DNA from: a virus
Virus record (IMG/VR): IMGVR_UViG_3300045282_000043
Span: 1-45,938 of that record
DNA: 45,938 bases
Strand: one strand, 5' to 3'
The position numbers and the translations under genes are program-made. The notes beneath the pieces are model-generated. The model searched no databases. It was given only the letters and a program-made list of their open reading frames with translations, and was not told the origin of the DNA. Positions 20,388 through 29,064 of the stretch are shown piece by piece (within the stretch, counting starts at the first letter, position 1; the number at the start of each line of letters is the position of its first letter).

Positions 20388-21637
20388 GTGCGAGTTGGAT
20401 AACAGACCTTGTAGAAGAGAATCAAGTTGTAGAAACACCTATTTCATGGATTTACTGGTCTTTGATGTTTGCTATATCGTCAGCAGCAGCTAATGCCTAC
20501 ACTCTTAGGACGCTTAAAGGCAATCTTTTATATTACCCTAATTTGTATATTATACTTATGGGAGAATCTGGGCTTGGTAAAGGATACCCTGTTAATCTTG
20601 CCAAAAGATTATTACAGGAAGCGAACATTACTAGAGTTATTGCAGGACGCAGCAGTATACAGGCGATCATTAAAGAAGGAGCGACAACGAGAACAGAGAA
20701 AGGAAAACCACTCCTAACAGATTCTAGAATGGCAATAATAAATGGAGAGTTATCCACTGCTATTATTCAAGATCCAGATAGTTTAACAATCTTAACAGAT
20801 TTATTTGATAGGAATTATAACCAAACTTGGACAAATATGCTCAAAGGTGATGGTCAAGAAAAACTCAAAGAAGCATATGTCACTTGTTTGTTTGGTAGTT
20901 CACCAGCTCACTTCTATGACTCAATACCGCAACCAAATATCGAAGGTGGTTATATAGGAAGAAATTTAGTTGATTATCAAGAAAGAAGATCAAAAGATGT
21001 TGATCTCCTTGATTCAGAAGAAGAAAGTGTTGATGAAGATCGTTTTACAAATTACATAGTTCCTCACTACGTTCCTCATTTGCAGAAGATTGCAGGAGGA
21101 AAAGCAAGATTAGTTCCTTCCGAAGCCGCTCGTACCATATTTAATTCTTGGCGTAAAGAATGGAGAGCTACACAATCCAAATATAATGATAGAACTGGAT
21201 TTGTTAATAGAGTACCAGATCATGTTCTAAAAGTAGCAATGTGTCTCTGTCTAGCAAGATATGATAGTGCAGGAATAATCAATGAAGCTGATATAACAGA
21301 GGCTATTATGAAAGTAACAGCATTGATTTATTCGAGTGAAAAAGCTGCTTCTGGCACAGGATTAGATCCTCTTGCAGCACAAACTAAACGAGTCGTTGAT
21401 TGGCTCATTGCGGCACCGGAAAATAATCTAACTCGAAAAGAATTATTAATTCGAGGTTTTGGTGATTTTGATAATCTTACATTAGATAAGATAACAGACA
21501 CTTTAATGGAAATGGGATGGGTTAAGAGACAGAAGGTTGGAGTTGGAGTTAATATGGATTGGCTTTTAATGTTGCACGGAGAACCAAAGGAGAACTTGAT
21601 GAAGTTCAGAGCACAAGGAAACGGGAAGATGAGATGA
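20384..21637 (+). CDS. DUF3987-type helicase/ATPase
   Basis: The 417-residue protein starts with GTG coupled to the preceding stop. Walker A is GESGLGKG (G60 to K66), an acidic Walker B-like strand is MAIINGELS, and CLFGSS is a likely sensor. The order and the YIGRN segment match the DUF3987/virulence-E-like helicases of phage replication modules. The N-terminus lacks a primase domain and no other primase is recognised in the window, so priming may come from the host or an unrecognised small protein. Confidence 0.75.
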   Translation: MSASWITDLVEENQVVETPISWIYWSLMFAISSAAANAYTLRTLKGNLLYYPNLYIILMGESGLGKGYPVNLAKRLLQEANITRVIAGRSSIQAIIKEGATTRTEKGKPLLTDSRMAIINGELSTAIIQDPDSLTILTDLFDRNYNQTWTNMLKGDGQEKLKEAYVTCLFGSSPAHFYDSIPQPNIEGGYIGRNLVDYQERRSKDVDLLDSEEESVDEDRFTNYIVPHYVPHLQKIAGGKARLVPSEAARTIFNSWRKEWRATQSKYNDRTGFVNRVPDHVLKVAMCLCLARYDSAGIINEADITEAIMKVTALIYSSEKAASGTGLDPLAAQTKRVVDWLIAAPENNLTRKELLIRGFGDFDNLTLDKITDTLMEMGWVKRQKVGVGVNMDWLLMLHGEPKENLMKFRAQGNGKMR

Positions 21638-21870
21638 TTATAGAATTTAATGAGGATGGAGATGAACTTCTTCCAAAAGGTATTTTAGAACAACATAATG
21701 ATGGTGGTTGTTTTAAATTAACATTACAACGTATGATAGATCCAGGAGATGGATTAGTTGATACTAAAATCTATTGGTCAGAGGATCAATCTTTATTATT
21801 AGAATATGCAGCTCATTTAGTTAATAAGTATTATTATCCAGAAATTATCATAGTGGACGACTCTAAGTGA
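21634..21870 (+). CDS. Hypothetical protein (78 aa)
   Basis: ATG 21634 overlaps the helicase stop (ATGA), which is why the longer upstream frame is not used. The protein is acidic with a beta-like centre (CFKLTLQRMIDPGDG, TKIYWSEDQ). It ends in a GTGA overlap with the next small gene. Not recognised. Confidence 0.55.
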   Translation: MIIEFNEDGDELLPKGILEQHNDGGCFKLTLQRMIDPGDGLVDTKIYWSEDQSLLLEYAAHLVNKYYYPEIIIVDDSK

Positions 21871-22043
21871 GCACAATCAAAATCCAAGTTGTTCCAGCAA
21901 AGTATAGAACTGAAGTTTTAGTGGATAATAAATTTGCTTATCAGACTGGCATTCATCCAGATATTGAGATGGTTAATCTTAGAAGACTAATTGAACTTTT
22001 GGGATTAGAAAATGTGGAAGTGACAGACAAGGAGAGAGTGTGA
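21867..22043 (+). CDS. Small GTG-start protein (58 aa)
   Basis: GTG 21867 overlaps the previous stop, and its TGA overlaps the next GTG start. The frame has no ATG near the start, so it is easily overlooked. The protein has a beta start (STIKIQVVPAKYRTEVLVDN) and a helical end (NLRRLIELLGLENVEV). Function is unknown. Confidence 0.55.
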   Translation: MSTIKIQVVPAKYRTEVLVDNKFAYQTGIHPDIEMVNLRRLIELLGLENVEVTDKERV

Positions 22044-22288
22044 TAGAAAAAAGATTCAAACCTGGGGATAGAGTTTATATTAAACAAGATGTAGATATTT
22101 GGAAGGATAGAGATAAAAAAGATAAATATGGTGGAAATGAAAAACCAGCTAGAATTACAATTATAGAAGTGATAACGCAAGAATGTTATGGTGGTACACA
22201 AATTCATTATCATTTAAGAATGTATTGTGAAAAAGGACCAGCTATTTGGGATCTTTTAGAATATGAAGTGACAGATTCTTTAGAGTAA
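22040..22288 (+). CDS. Hypothetical protein, possible small beta-barrel (82 aa)
   Basis: The GTG start is in a GTGA overlap. The start RFKPGDRVYIKQDVDIW resembles KOW/SH3-like barrels that open with a F.PGD.V pattern. The rest is beta-like with two Cys. A role in binding nucleic acid or protein is possible. Not recognised further. Confidence 0.55.
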   Translation: MIEKRFKPGDRVYIKQDVDIWKDRDKKDKYGGNEKPARITIIEVITQECYGGTQIHYHLRMYCEKGPAIWDLLEYEVTDSLE

Positions 22289-22292
22289 AAAT

Positions 22293-22451
22293 ATGATTAA
22301 AGAATTAGAACTTCAAAAAGCACACTTAGTAACTTATTTATTATCTAAAGTCTCTGCTGAAGATTGGCACGCAGTTGCCGATGCTGCTATGGACTTAAGA
22401 GAGATTGAAGCTAAGATTGAAATCATTCAAAAACTTGGAGAAAAACGATGA
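22293..22451 (+). CDS. Small helical protein (52 aa)
   Basis: ATG 22293 opens a frame that ends in an ATGA overlap with the next gene at 22448. The composition is helical throughout, with WHAVADAAMDLREIEAKIEII as a likely amphipathic helix. It is too short to be flagged by simple length filters. Function is unknown. Confidence 0.55.
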   Translation: MIKELELQKAHLVTYLLSKVSAEDWHAVADAAMDLREIEAKIEIIQKLGEKR

Positions 22452-22654
22452 CACCAGAACGGGAAGCTCATCTCAAACGTATTAAGGCTCGTTTTGCTAA
22501 TAATGTGGAGAAGAAATATCGAGAAGGTCAGAGAGAACACGGAGGAGATTTAATGCATAATAATTTATTAGCATTAGTTGAAATGGCTATTTCCGAAGCC
22601 GTTGACCAGGTAGTCTATCTTGAAACAATTAGAGAGGTTTTGATAGGATCATGA
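22448..22654 (+). CDS. Small helical protein (68 aa)
   Basis: Not recognised. It is basic at the start and helical, with HGGDLMHNNLLALVEMAISEAVDQVVYL in the middle, a pattern found in several phage hypothetical proteins. It is coupled by overlap at both ends. Confidence 0.55.
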   Translation: MTPEREAHLKRIKARFANNVEKKYREGQREHGGDLMHNNLLALVEMAISEAVDQVVYLETIREVLIGS

Positions 22655-22848
22655 TGCAGGTTGTTAAGAAGTGGAGAATAGAATTATTTTTTCCTATAGA
22701 GAATAAGAGTTCTGTATTTTTTATACACGATAATTTTTATTCCAATATGCTTAATAAATTATCTGAAATTCATTATGAGAATGTACCATCTAGTATAAAA
22801 ATAGAACTTATAGAGGGACCAAAACAAGAAGGAGTTTTTCATCAATGA
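22651..22848 (+). CDS. Hypothetical protein (65 aa)
   Basis: It starts in an ATGATG pair (22651 or 22654). The protein has beta-like ends and aromatic residues (VKKWRIELFFPIENKSSVFF). It ends in an ATGA overlap with the last early gene. Not recognised. Confidence 0.5.
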   Translation: MMQVVKKWRIELFFPIENKSSVFFIHDNFYSNMLNKLSEIHYENVPSSIKIELIEGPKQEGVFHQ

Positions 22849-22973
22849 TTCAAAAGTTTGTCAGAAGCATCTATCGTTATTTCAAATATTATAGACATGA
22901 TAGTATTATGTCAGCAGAATGGATGGAAGAACTCAGAAAAGGAAATAAAGATTCAATAATTTGTTCTATTTAA
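22845..22973 (+). CDS. Last early gene, small basic protein (42 aa)
   Basis: ATG 22845 overlaps the previous stop. The 42-residue frame ends at 22971-22973, overlapping by eight bases the stop end of the convergent late gene. It is basic and aromatic at the start (KFVRSIYRYFKYYRHD). Read-through from each side would give antisense RNA here. No strong terminator is visible between the two units. Confidence 0.5.
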   Translation: MIQKFVRSIYRYFKYYRHDSIMSAEWMEELRKGNKDSIICSI

Positions 22974-25900
22974 CATTAGGTTTAATTCCTAACTTTCTTA
23001 ATTTAAGACCTCCAGAAGGTTGTCTTTCAGTATAGCTTTGGTGCATACCTGCTAGGCTTGCGGCTCCCATAGCTACATCTAAACCAATGTCTTTAGACCA
23101 ATCTGGTTCGGAATGCATTAAAGCCTCTAAATCTTGTATAAGTATTGGAGTGAATCTCTTAACAAGTTCTGTTGGAATTGATGTCTTTTGATTATATTGG
23201 TTAGTATAACCACCAAATGATAATGGATGATTAATGGGATCAGTTTTTTCAAAACTCTTTGCTGTTGCTAAATCATGAACAAATGATGCTAATGGAGATT
23301 CTTGATTTTTCAAATATTTTCCAGTTATTTCCATACGATTAGTTGGTCTTGAACTATCATCTTTATTAGCTAGGAATCTGGCTGCGGCTACAACTAATTG
23401 TTGTCTACCACCCCAAGGATCAACTACATTATTATTGGGGAAACGAGATTTCATAAAGTCTGATGATAAGATATTAGAACTAACTTTAGCACCTGCAATA
23501 GAATTCAATGTAGTAATAGCCGTTCCAATCGAAGCAATCCCCAATAGAGCTTTTAATCCATCAATACGCATTCCTTGCGGAAGGTCCGTATAAATCTTTG
23601 GATTCGTAAACATTTGAATACGAGATGACATCATCTTAGGAGACCATAAAACCATATTAAGTTCATTAACTACTCTATCTAGATTATATGGAAGTTCTCC
23701 TCTACCGCTAACAATATTAACATATCTAGTAATAGCTTTAGCTTCTTTGCTTGCAATTTGTGTCGTAGAAATTAGATTATTCTTTTTAGCTAAATCAACA
23801 AATTCTGGATTCTTTATATCAGAAGATATTCCATTTTCTTTAGCAAATTTTTTTAATCTATTAACAGCTTTCATATCATCTGTATTTACAAAATGTTCTT
23901 CAGTAAACAATTTATGTCCCAATTTTTCTGCTTTCTTAAACATATCAATAGCAGTATCAAATCTTACTTTATTCATAAATCCAGTATATGCTCTGCTCGA
24001 AGCCGCTGCTGACTGCGGAATACCAGTCCATTTAGGTGCTTCACCGATAAAACTATTTAGAAATTCTTCTTCAGCACCCATCAAATTACCAATATTAGAG
24101 AAATAACCTCCAGCTTCTTTAAATTTCATATAATCTGGATGTTCTTTAATAGCTTGCATAGATGAATCAAAAAACTCTTTATTACCATAAAACTTAAACA
24201 TATCTCTAAAAGCTGGATAGAATTCTTTTCTAGCAGCGAAACCGGCTCCATGTCTAAGTGCTGGAGCTAAAGAAAACATATTATTCATGCTCTTAGCAGT
24301 ACTAGCTACTTTAGCAATATTTATACCAACGGCTCCAATTCCTCCATGTAACTCAGTAATTTTATTAGCAAATCCTTGACCAAAGACTTCATCTAAAATT
24401 GCTAATTCATTACGTTGTGGAACACCTTCTCCATTAAACAATTTGAATAGAGCTGTATATCCTCTTGCTCGTTCACCGTCTGTAATTTTAGCTCTCTTAA
24501 CGGCTGTGAATAAACTATCAACCTGTGGTTGAGTCATCTTTAGTTTATCTAAATCAACTTTATTAAATTCTCCTTTTAAGGAAGATAATTGTTTGGAAGC
24601 TCCTAGAACACCTTCATCTTTAATAGATGCAAATTTAGCAAATCTTCTAGCTTGTTCAACTTTATTTATCTTATCTTGTGATACTCTAGCTTCTTTGATA
24701 TCACCCATTGACTGGAATAGTTTATCTAATGCTTTACCATAAGGACCAGAGTTTGATTCGAGAACACGAGATGAAGGCTTTATTCCTCCTAAGCCTCCGT
24801 GAAGTTCTGTGATGTCGTCAGGAGATTGAGAAGTTTCCTTTTTAGGAATCTCTTCACTAGGCTTTCCAGAAACTTCATCTGCAAACTTTTGACCTTCTTC
24901 ATACTTAGAAAATTGACCAGATTGGAAAGACTTCTCTTCTCCAGCAGCTTCTACAGGCTTAAACCCTGTAGATCCTTCTGTATCAGTTGTATGACCTATA
25001 ACCTCTCCATTTTCATCAAGATATGGTAATCCAGCTTTTACTGGACCTTTATCTTTAGTAGCTTCTTCAAATAAATCAAAGGGTTCTTTTGGTTCTACAA
25101 TCTTAGCATATTCAGGAGGTTTCCAACCTTCGGCTGATTGAGATATAGGCTCTTCAACTTTAGGTCTAACACCACCTGGTAAATCTTTTCCCATATTATG
25201 TCTATTACGAGCTATATCATATAATTGATCTTCTGTGCTTCTTCCTACTGAACCAGGAGAATCTGTTCCTATCTTGAATAGATTAGGATCAAGATTAGGA
25301 CTTCTATCTGGAGAAGGCTTTTCATTAGCTTGTCCAACAAGACCAATTTTTCCAACTTTGGAATATAAATCTTGTAATTCCTCTTCTGTAGGATCAAATC
25401 CTAATCTCTTAGCAGCCGTTCTGATATCTTCACCAGTCTCTTTAGCAATACGTAATAATTGTTCTCCTTGACCAGCTCCTAATGAACTGAGTGTCGTTCC
25501 ACTTTCGGTAGATTTCTTAGCAAAAGGATTAAAAGATTTATTAGGCGGTTCAGTAGGTTGTTCTAGAATCTTCTCAGCAATAGGTTTCACAGGCTGTTGA
25601 ATAGGAGGTTGTTCTTGATTTCCTCCTTCTAATAACTTCTGTTCATTCTGCGGAGCAGCAACGGCCTTCTCATATTCAGGTCCTAACGAATCAGCTTCGG
25701 AATAACCAAAATCCCTCTGAACGGCTTCAGGTTGTCTAATAGATTCTCCAGCAAATTCATATGGATCATTCTTCAATTTATCAGCTTGTCTAACAGGAAC
25801 TTCATCGGCAAATATCTTAGCAGAGATTGGAAGTCTTTCTTGATCTGTTGTACTCTTTTTCTCCAGTTCAGACATAGTTCGTCTAACTGAAGGTTGAGGA

Positions 25901-26784
25901 ATACCAGTTTCATCTGAAATATTCTTAGGAGTTCTAGGAACATCATCTTTAGTTAATGCAATAGCAACAGCATCTTGTTGTGGAGTTGTATCTTTTAATG
26001 CTCTTTTAGTAAGATCAGTTCTAACATTACGTCTGATAGGAAGAGGTTCTTCAGCCGTTACCGACTCGGGTTTGATAGCAGATTCTTCTTTGAGAAATTT
26101 AGGAATAATAGCATGTGCTGCAAATGGAGCTAATAAACCTGCTGCTTGTCCTAATCCTCTAGCTGTATTACCTTCTCCTATATTTTCGCCAGCACTAGCA
26201 GCAGCAGGACCTATTACTGGTAATAGCGCTGCGGCTCCATGACCAATCTTTTCACTAAGAGTAGGAGATTCTTTAGCTTTTTGAATTTGTTCTTTATGAG
26301 CTTCATACAAAGCCTTAGCTGTTAATTCGGCAGAATCAATAAGATGTCTTATAGCATAAGCTGGTCCCTTCCAATAATCACTTGGTGTAGTAGAGGGAAG
26401 AACTGTTTCAGCAGCTCCTTTAATAGCTTCTGTTACACTATCTAAAAAACTTTTAGTTTCTGCGTGTTTATTAGGATCATATGAACCTTGACCTGGATCT
26501 TTTAATTCATCAGCAGCTTTGATACGTTCTTCAGATGATGGATTAGGAAGTTCTTCTTTTTTTATTTCTTTAAGTTTTGGTACAAAAAGATTTTTATTAG
26601 TTATAGTATCATACGCTCTCTTAAATATACTTTTCTCTTCTGATTTTGCATCTACAGCTTTAGCATATGATGGAGGTTGCCATTCATTATCTCCAGAATC
26701 ATCCACTGCTTGTGCATAATCAGGTGGTTCCCATTCAGGAGGATCACCATCACCACCAAAGGGATTATTAAATGGAAAAGCCAT
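22966..26784 (-). CDS. Large internal virion/ejection-type protein (1272 aa)
   Basis: The last and largest gene of the late operon. The first 650 residues are low in order: Pro, Glu, Lys and Ser-rich, with repeats of EWQPPSYAKAVD type near the start and again near 570. They contain FNPFAKK near residue 420. The second half is more globular, with long helical stretches. By size and its place after two coiled-coil virion genes, it resembles the large DNA-ejection proteins of short-tailed phages. No lytic transglycosylase or peptidase motif was seen. Its stop overlaps the last early gene. Confidence 0.65.
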   Translation of the reverse strand: MAFPFNNPFGGDGDPPEWEPPDYAQAVDDSGDNEWQPPSYAKAVDAKSEEKSIFKRAYDTITNKNLFVPKLKEIKKEELPNPSSEERIKAADELKDPGQGSYDPNKHAETKSFLDSVTEAIKGAAETVLPSTTPSDYWKGPAYAIRHLIDSAELTAKALYEAHKEQIQKAKESPTLSEKIGHGAAALLPVIGPAAASAGENIGEGNTARGLGQAAGLLAPFAAHAIIPKFLKEESAIKPESVTAEEPLPIRRNVRTDLTKRALKDTTPQQDAVAIALTKDDVPRTPKNISDETGIPQPSVRRTMSELEKKSTTDQERLPISAKIFADEVPVRQADKLKNDPYEFAGESIRQPEAVQRDFGYSEADSLGPEYEKAVAAPQNEQKLLEGGNQEQPPIQQPVKPIAEKILEQPTEPPNKSFNPFAKKSTESGTTLSSLGAGQGEQLLRIAKETGEDIRTAAKRLGFDPTEEELQDLYSKVGKIGLVGQANEKPSPDRSPNLDPNLFKIGTDSPGSVGRSTEDQLYDIARNRHNMGKDLPGGVRPKVEEPISQSAEGWKPPEYAKIVEPKEPFDLFEEATKDKGPVKAGLPYLDENGEVIGHTTDTEGSTGFKPVEAAGEEKSFQSGQFSKYEEGQKFADEVSGKPSEEIPKKETSQSPDDITELHGGLGGIKPSSRVLESNSGPYGKALDKLFQSMGDIKEARVSQDKINKVEQARRFAKFASIKDEGVLGASKQLSSLKGEFNKVDLDKLKMTQPQVDSLFTAVKRAKITDGERARGYTALFKLFNGEGVPQRNELAILDEVFGQGFANKITELHGGIGAVGINIAKVASTAKSMNNMFSLAPALRHGAGFAARKEFYPAFRDMFKFYGNKEFFDSSMQAIKEHPDYMKFKEAGGYFSNIGNLMGAEEEFLNSFIGEAPKWTGIPQSAAASSRAYTGFMNKVRFDTAIDMFKKAEKLGHKLFTEEHFVNTDDMKAVNRLKKFAKENGISSDIKNPEFVDLAKKNNLISTTQIASKEAKAITRYVNIVSGRGELPYNLDRVVNELNMVLWSPKMMSSRIQMFTNPKIYTDLPQGMRIDGLKALLGIASIGTAITTLNSIAGAKVSSNILSSDFMKSRFPNNNVVDPWGGRQQLVVAAARFLANKDDSSRPTNRMEITGKYLKNQESPLASFVHDLATAKSFEKTDPINHPLSFGGYTNQYNQKTSIPTELVKRFTPILIQDLEALMHSEPDWSKDIGLDVAMGAASLAGMHQSYTERQPSGGLKLRKLGIKPNVK

Positions 26785-27740
26785 TATTCTGCACCAGCAT
26801 CATCATTCTGATCTTGAGGTTGTTCTGTATCAGGAGAATGATTCTGATTCCATTCATCTAATTTTTCTGCTGGAATTTTATATTTTTGTCCATCTTTTCC
26901 AGTCACAGTATATGTTCCATCTTGATTCTTTGTAGGAGCACCAATAGCATCACCTTTTGTAGTTTCTGTAGTTATTTGATTTCCAGCAGAATCCTTTTTT
27001 ACTTGTTTTGTTCTTGAATTTTGTTTCAATAATTTATCATGTTCTGCTTGGAGTGCTTTGAATTGAGCATCTTTTTGATCCAATTGTAATTTTCCTTTAG
27101 CCATTTCTGCATCGTGATATGCTTTTGTATTTTCAGCTATAGTCTTATGAAGTTCTAATTGTTTTTCTGCATTAGCATTTTTATCTGTTAATTGTTGTTG
27201 AGCTAAATCCATCTTTTGTTTATATTCATCTTGTTTACGTTGCAAATCAGACATTTTTTGTTCATGTATTTGATCACTCTTCTCTTGGTTAAGTTTCTGT
27301 TGTCTATCCTTAATATCTAATGCACCTTCACCCATTTTATTCTGTTGAATTAATTTTTGACTTTCTAAATCCAACCCTTTTTGTCTAATTCCTAATTCAC
27401 CTTTTTGATAATCATTCATAGCATTAGGATCTCTACCCATCATCATTTGATTAGGTTGCTGTTGAGTTTGTATCTTATTATCAGGTTGTTGACCGTGTAA
27501 TTGTCCTTCTGTAGCAGTTCTCACACTTGTAGGATCATACATTCGTCTTAATCTTTCTTGTTTAAGAGATAAATCTGCCATAAAATTAGCTTTCTTTTGA
27601 AAATCATCATGTTCTCTATTCCTTATTTGATCATAAAGACCTAATACATCTTGATTAGATTGTCCTTGTCCACCGGGAGGTTGCCATACACTAGAACCAC
27701 CAGAAGGATTAGCAGCTAATGAATCCATAAAAGTTGGCAT
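26784..27740 (-). CDS. Coiled-coil internal virion protein candidate (318 aa)
   Basis: ATG 27740 is chosen because the perfect GGAGG ribosome site precedes it. A longer frame runs into the upstream gene and is not used. The protein is Gln, Lys and Asn-rich with a long helical centre (about residues 110-230) that should form a coiled coil, and flexible polar ends. It lies between two other putative ejection proteins. The role is inferred from composition and position. Confidence 0.6.
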   Translation of the reverse strand: MPTFMDSLAANPSGGSSVWQPPGGQGQSNQDVLGLYDQIRNREHDDFQKKANFMADLSLKQERLRRMYDPTSVRTATEGQLHGQQPDNKIQTQQQPNQMMMGRDPNAMNDYQKGELGIRQKGLDLESQKLIQQNKMGEGALDIKDRQQKLNQEKSDQIHEQKMSDLQRKQDEYKQKMDLAQQQLTDKNANAEKQLELHKTIAENTKAYHDAEMAKGKLQLDQKDAQFKALQAEHDKLLKQNSRTKQVKKDSAGNQITTETTKGDAIGAPTKNQDGTYTVTGKDGQKYKIPAEKLDEWNQNHSPDTEQPQDQNDDAGAE

Positions 27741-27741
27741 T

Positions 27742-28719
27742 TTAACCTCCAAATCCTCGTGGGAAAACAGTTTGTAAATTTCTATTATTAATATTCTGTT
27801 GACCTTGATTAGCTGATGTAGCACCTAATACTTGATTTCCAAACATATTAGTAAGTGCTGGAGTCGTTCCGTATAGTGATGTTTTACCTTTTAATGCATC
27901 AGAAGTTAATCCTCTATTAGTTTTAGCAGCATCTAAAGATGCACCAATATTGAATTCACCAGTTTGAGTCTGTCTATTAGCATTAGCTTCAGCAATGGCA
28001 GCCGCTGTGGATGTATTAAATTGATCAGTTTGTGTTTGACCTTGTGAATTATAAGCATTGATTTGATTAATAATATCTGCATTCTTTTGATCCGCTGCTG
28101 TTCTTGCAGCATTAGCACTTGCACTAGCGGAAGCATATGCAGGAGCGGCTGCTATCTTATTAGAAGCTACATTTTGAGCAATACCAGCATTAACATTGAT
28201 ATTTGCATTTCCAATTGCATCAGATTCATCTCTAGCCATTCTAGCTTGTGTAGCATTAAAATTAGGACTATATCCACCTGAAAGTGCTCTCTGTCTTTCA
28301 ACATTCTGTTGTGCATTTGCATAAATAGAACGAGTAGGAGAAACACCTCTAGCTCTTAAATTCTGTATATCAGAATCAGAATATCCTCCTGTAGTTGCTA
28401 AATTTGATAGATCAGATAGAGAACCAGTTACATCTGGAGATTGTGAATATGTAGAAGTTTGTGGTGCAATGGATCTAAAATTAACAGGCGACGGAGCTGT
28501 TGTAGCAGATGCTGATGCTATTCCTGGAGTTATTGGGTTAGAAGCAGAACTTTTAATAAGATCATCATATTGAGCCATGATTTTATCATAATCACTACCT
28601 TGTGCGTTAGCGGCTGCCGTAAATGTAGCTGGATTACCAAATGACTGAGTAGGTAATGCTGGTGGTGGCGGAGGAGCATTCACTGCATCAGTTGGACGAG
28701 GAACACCTGCATATGGCAA
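27742..28719 (-). CDS. Ala/Asn/Gln-rich virion protein candidate (325 aa)
   Basis: A proline-rich start (PPPPPALPTQ) is followed by Ser/Thr-rich sequence and a long Ala, Asn and Gln-rich helical region (about 140-270) with repeating NADIINQINAYNSQGQTQT style units. Such composition is common in phage ejection and internal virion proteins. It forms a block with the next two leftward genes. The family is not recognised. Confidence 0.55.
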   Translation of the reverse strand: MPYAGVPRPTDAVNAPPPPPALPTQSFGNPATFTAAANAQGSDYDKIMAQYDDLIKSSASNPITPGIASASATTAPSPVNFRSIAPQTSTYSQSPDVTGSLSDLSNLATTGGYSDSDIQNLRARGVSPTRSIYANAQQNVERQRALSGGYSPNFNATQARMARDESDAIGNANINVNAGIAQNVASNKIAAAPAYASASASANAARTAADQKNADIINQINAYNSQGQTQTDQFNTSTAAAIAEANANRQTQTGEFNIGASLDAAKTNRGLTSDALKGKTSLYGTTPALTNMFGNQVLGATSANQGQQNINNRNLQTVFPRGFGG

Positions 28720-28728
28720 TTTGTCCTC

Positions 28729-29064
28729 CTATACTCCTGAAAGAATATTCCAATCAGATGTTAATTGAGCTTCAATATCTGCATCGCCAGCGGCTGTTAT
28801 TACAGATAAGATTGGATTGAAAACAGCACTAGTAGTGAACGAAAATACATTAGTTCTCATTACAAACCAAGGAGCATATGTTTGAGCGAATCCAGCAGGA
28901 TTACTAACTATTTGTCTAGCAAAAGTTGCTCTTTGTATATGATTTGGTGTATTAGTAGCTTCTGTTAAAACAACCCAAGCTATTTTACTAAGAGCAGCCT
29001 GTAATCTTAGTATAAAACTTAAATCTTTTGCAAGTGCTTGTTGAGAAAATGAATCATTTGCCAT
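28729..29064 (-). CDS. Small virion-associated protein candidate (111 aa)
   Basis: A helical N-terminal half (LSFILRLQAALSKIAWVVLTEA) and an RATFARQIVSNP segment look like a compact helical protein often found near tail genes. It is coupled to the tail-fibre gene stop by a one-base overlap. Function is not known; a tail or assembly role is inferred from position. Confidence 0.55.
   Translation of the reverse strand: MANDSFSQQALAKDLSFILRLQAALSKIAWVVLTEATNTPNHIQRATFARQIVSNPAGFAQTYAPWFVMRTNVFSFTTSAVFNPILSVITAAGDADIEAQLTSDWNILSGV

Noticed and set aside
22966-23060. Bidirectional terminator at the convergence point
   Set aside because: Only very short imperfect inverted repeats are present, so I could not support a terminator call.
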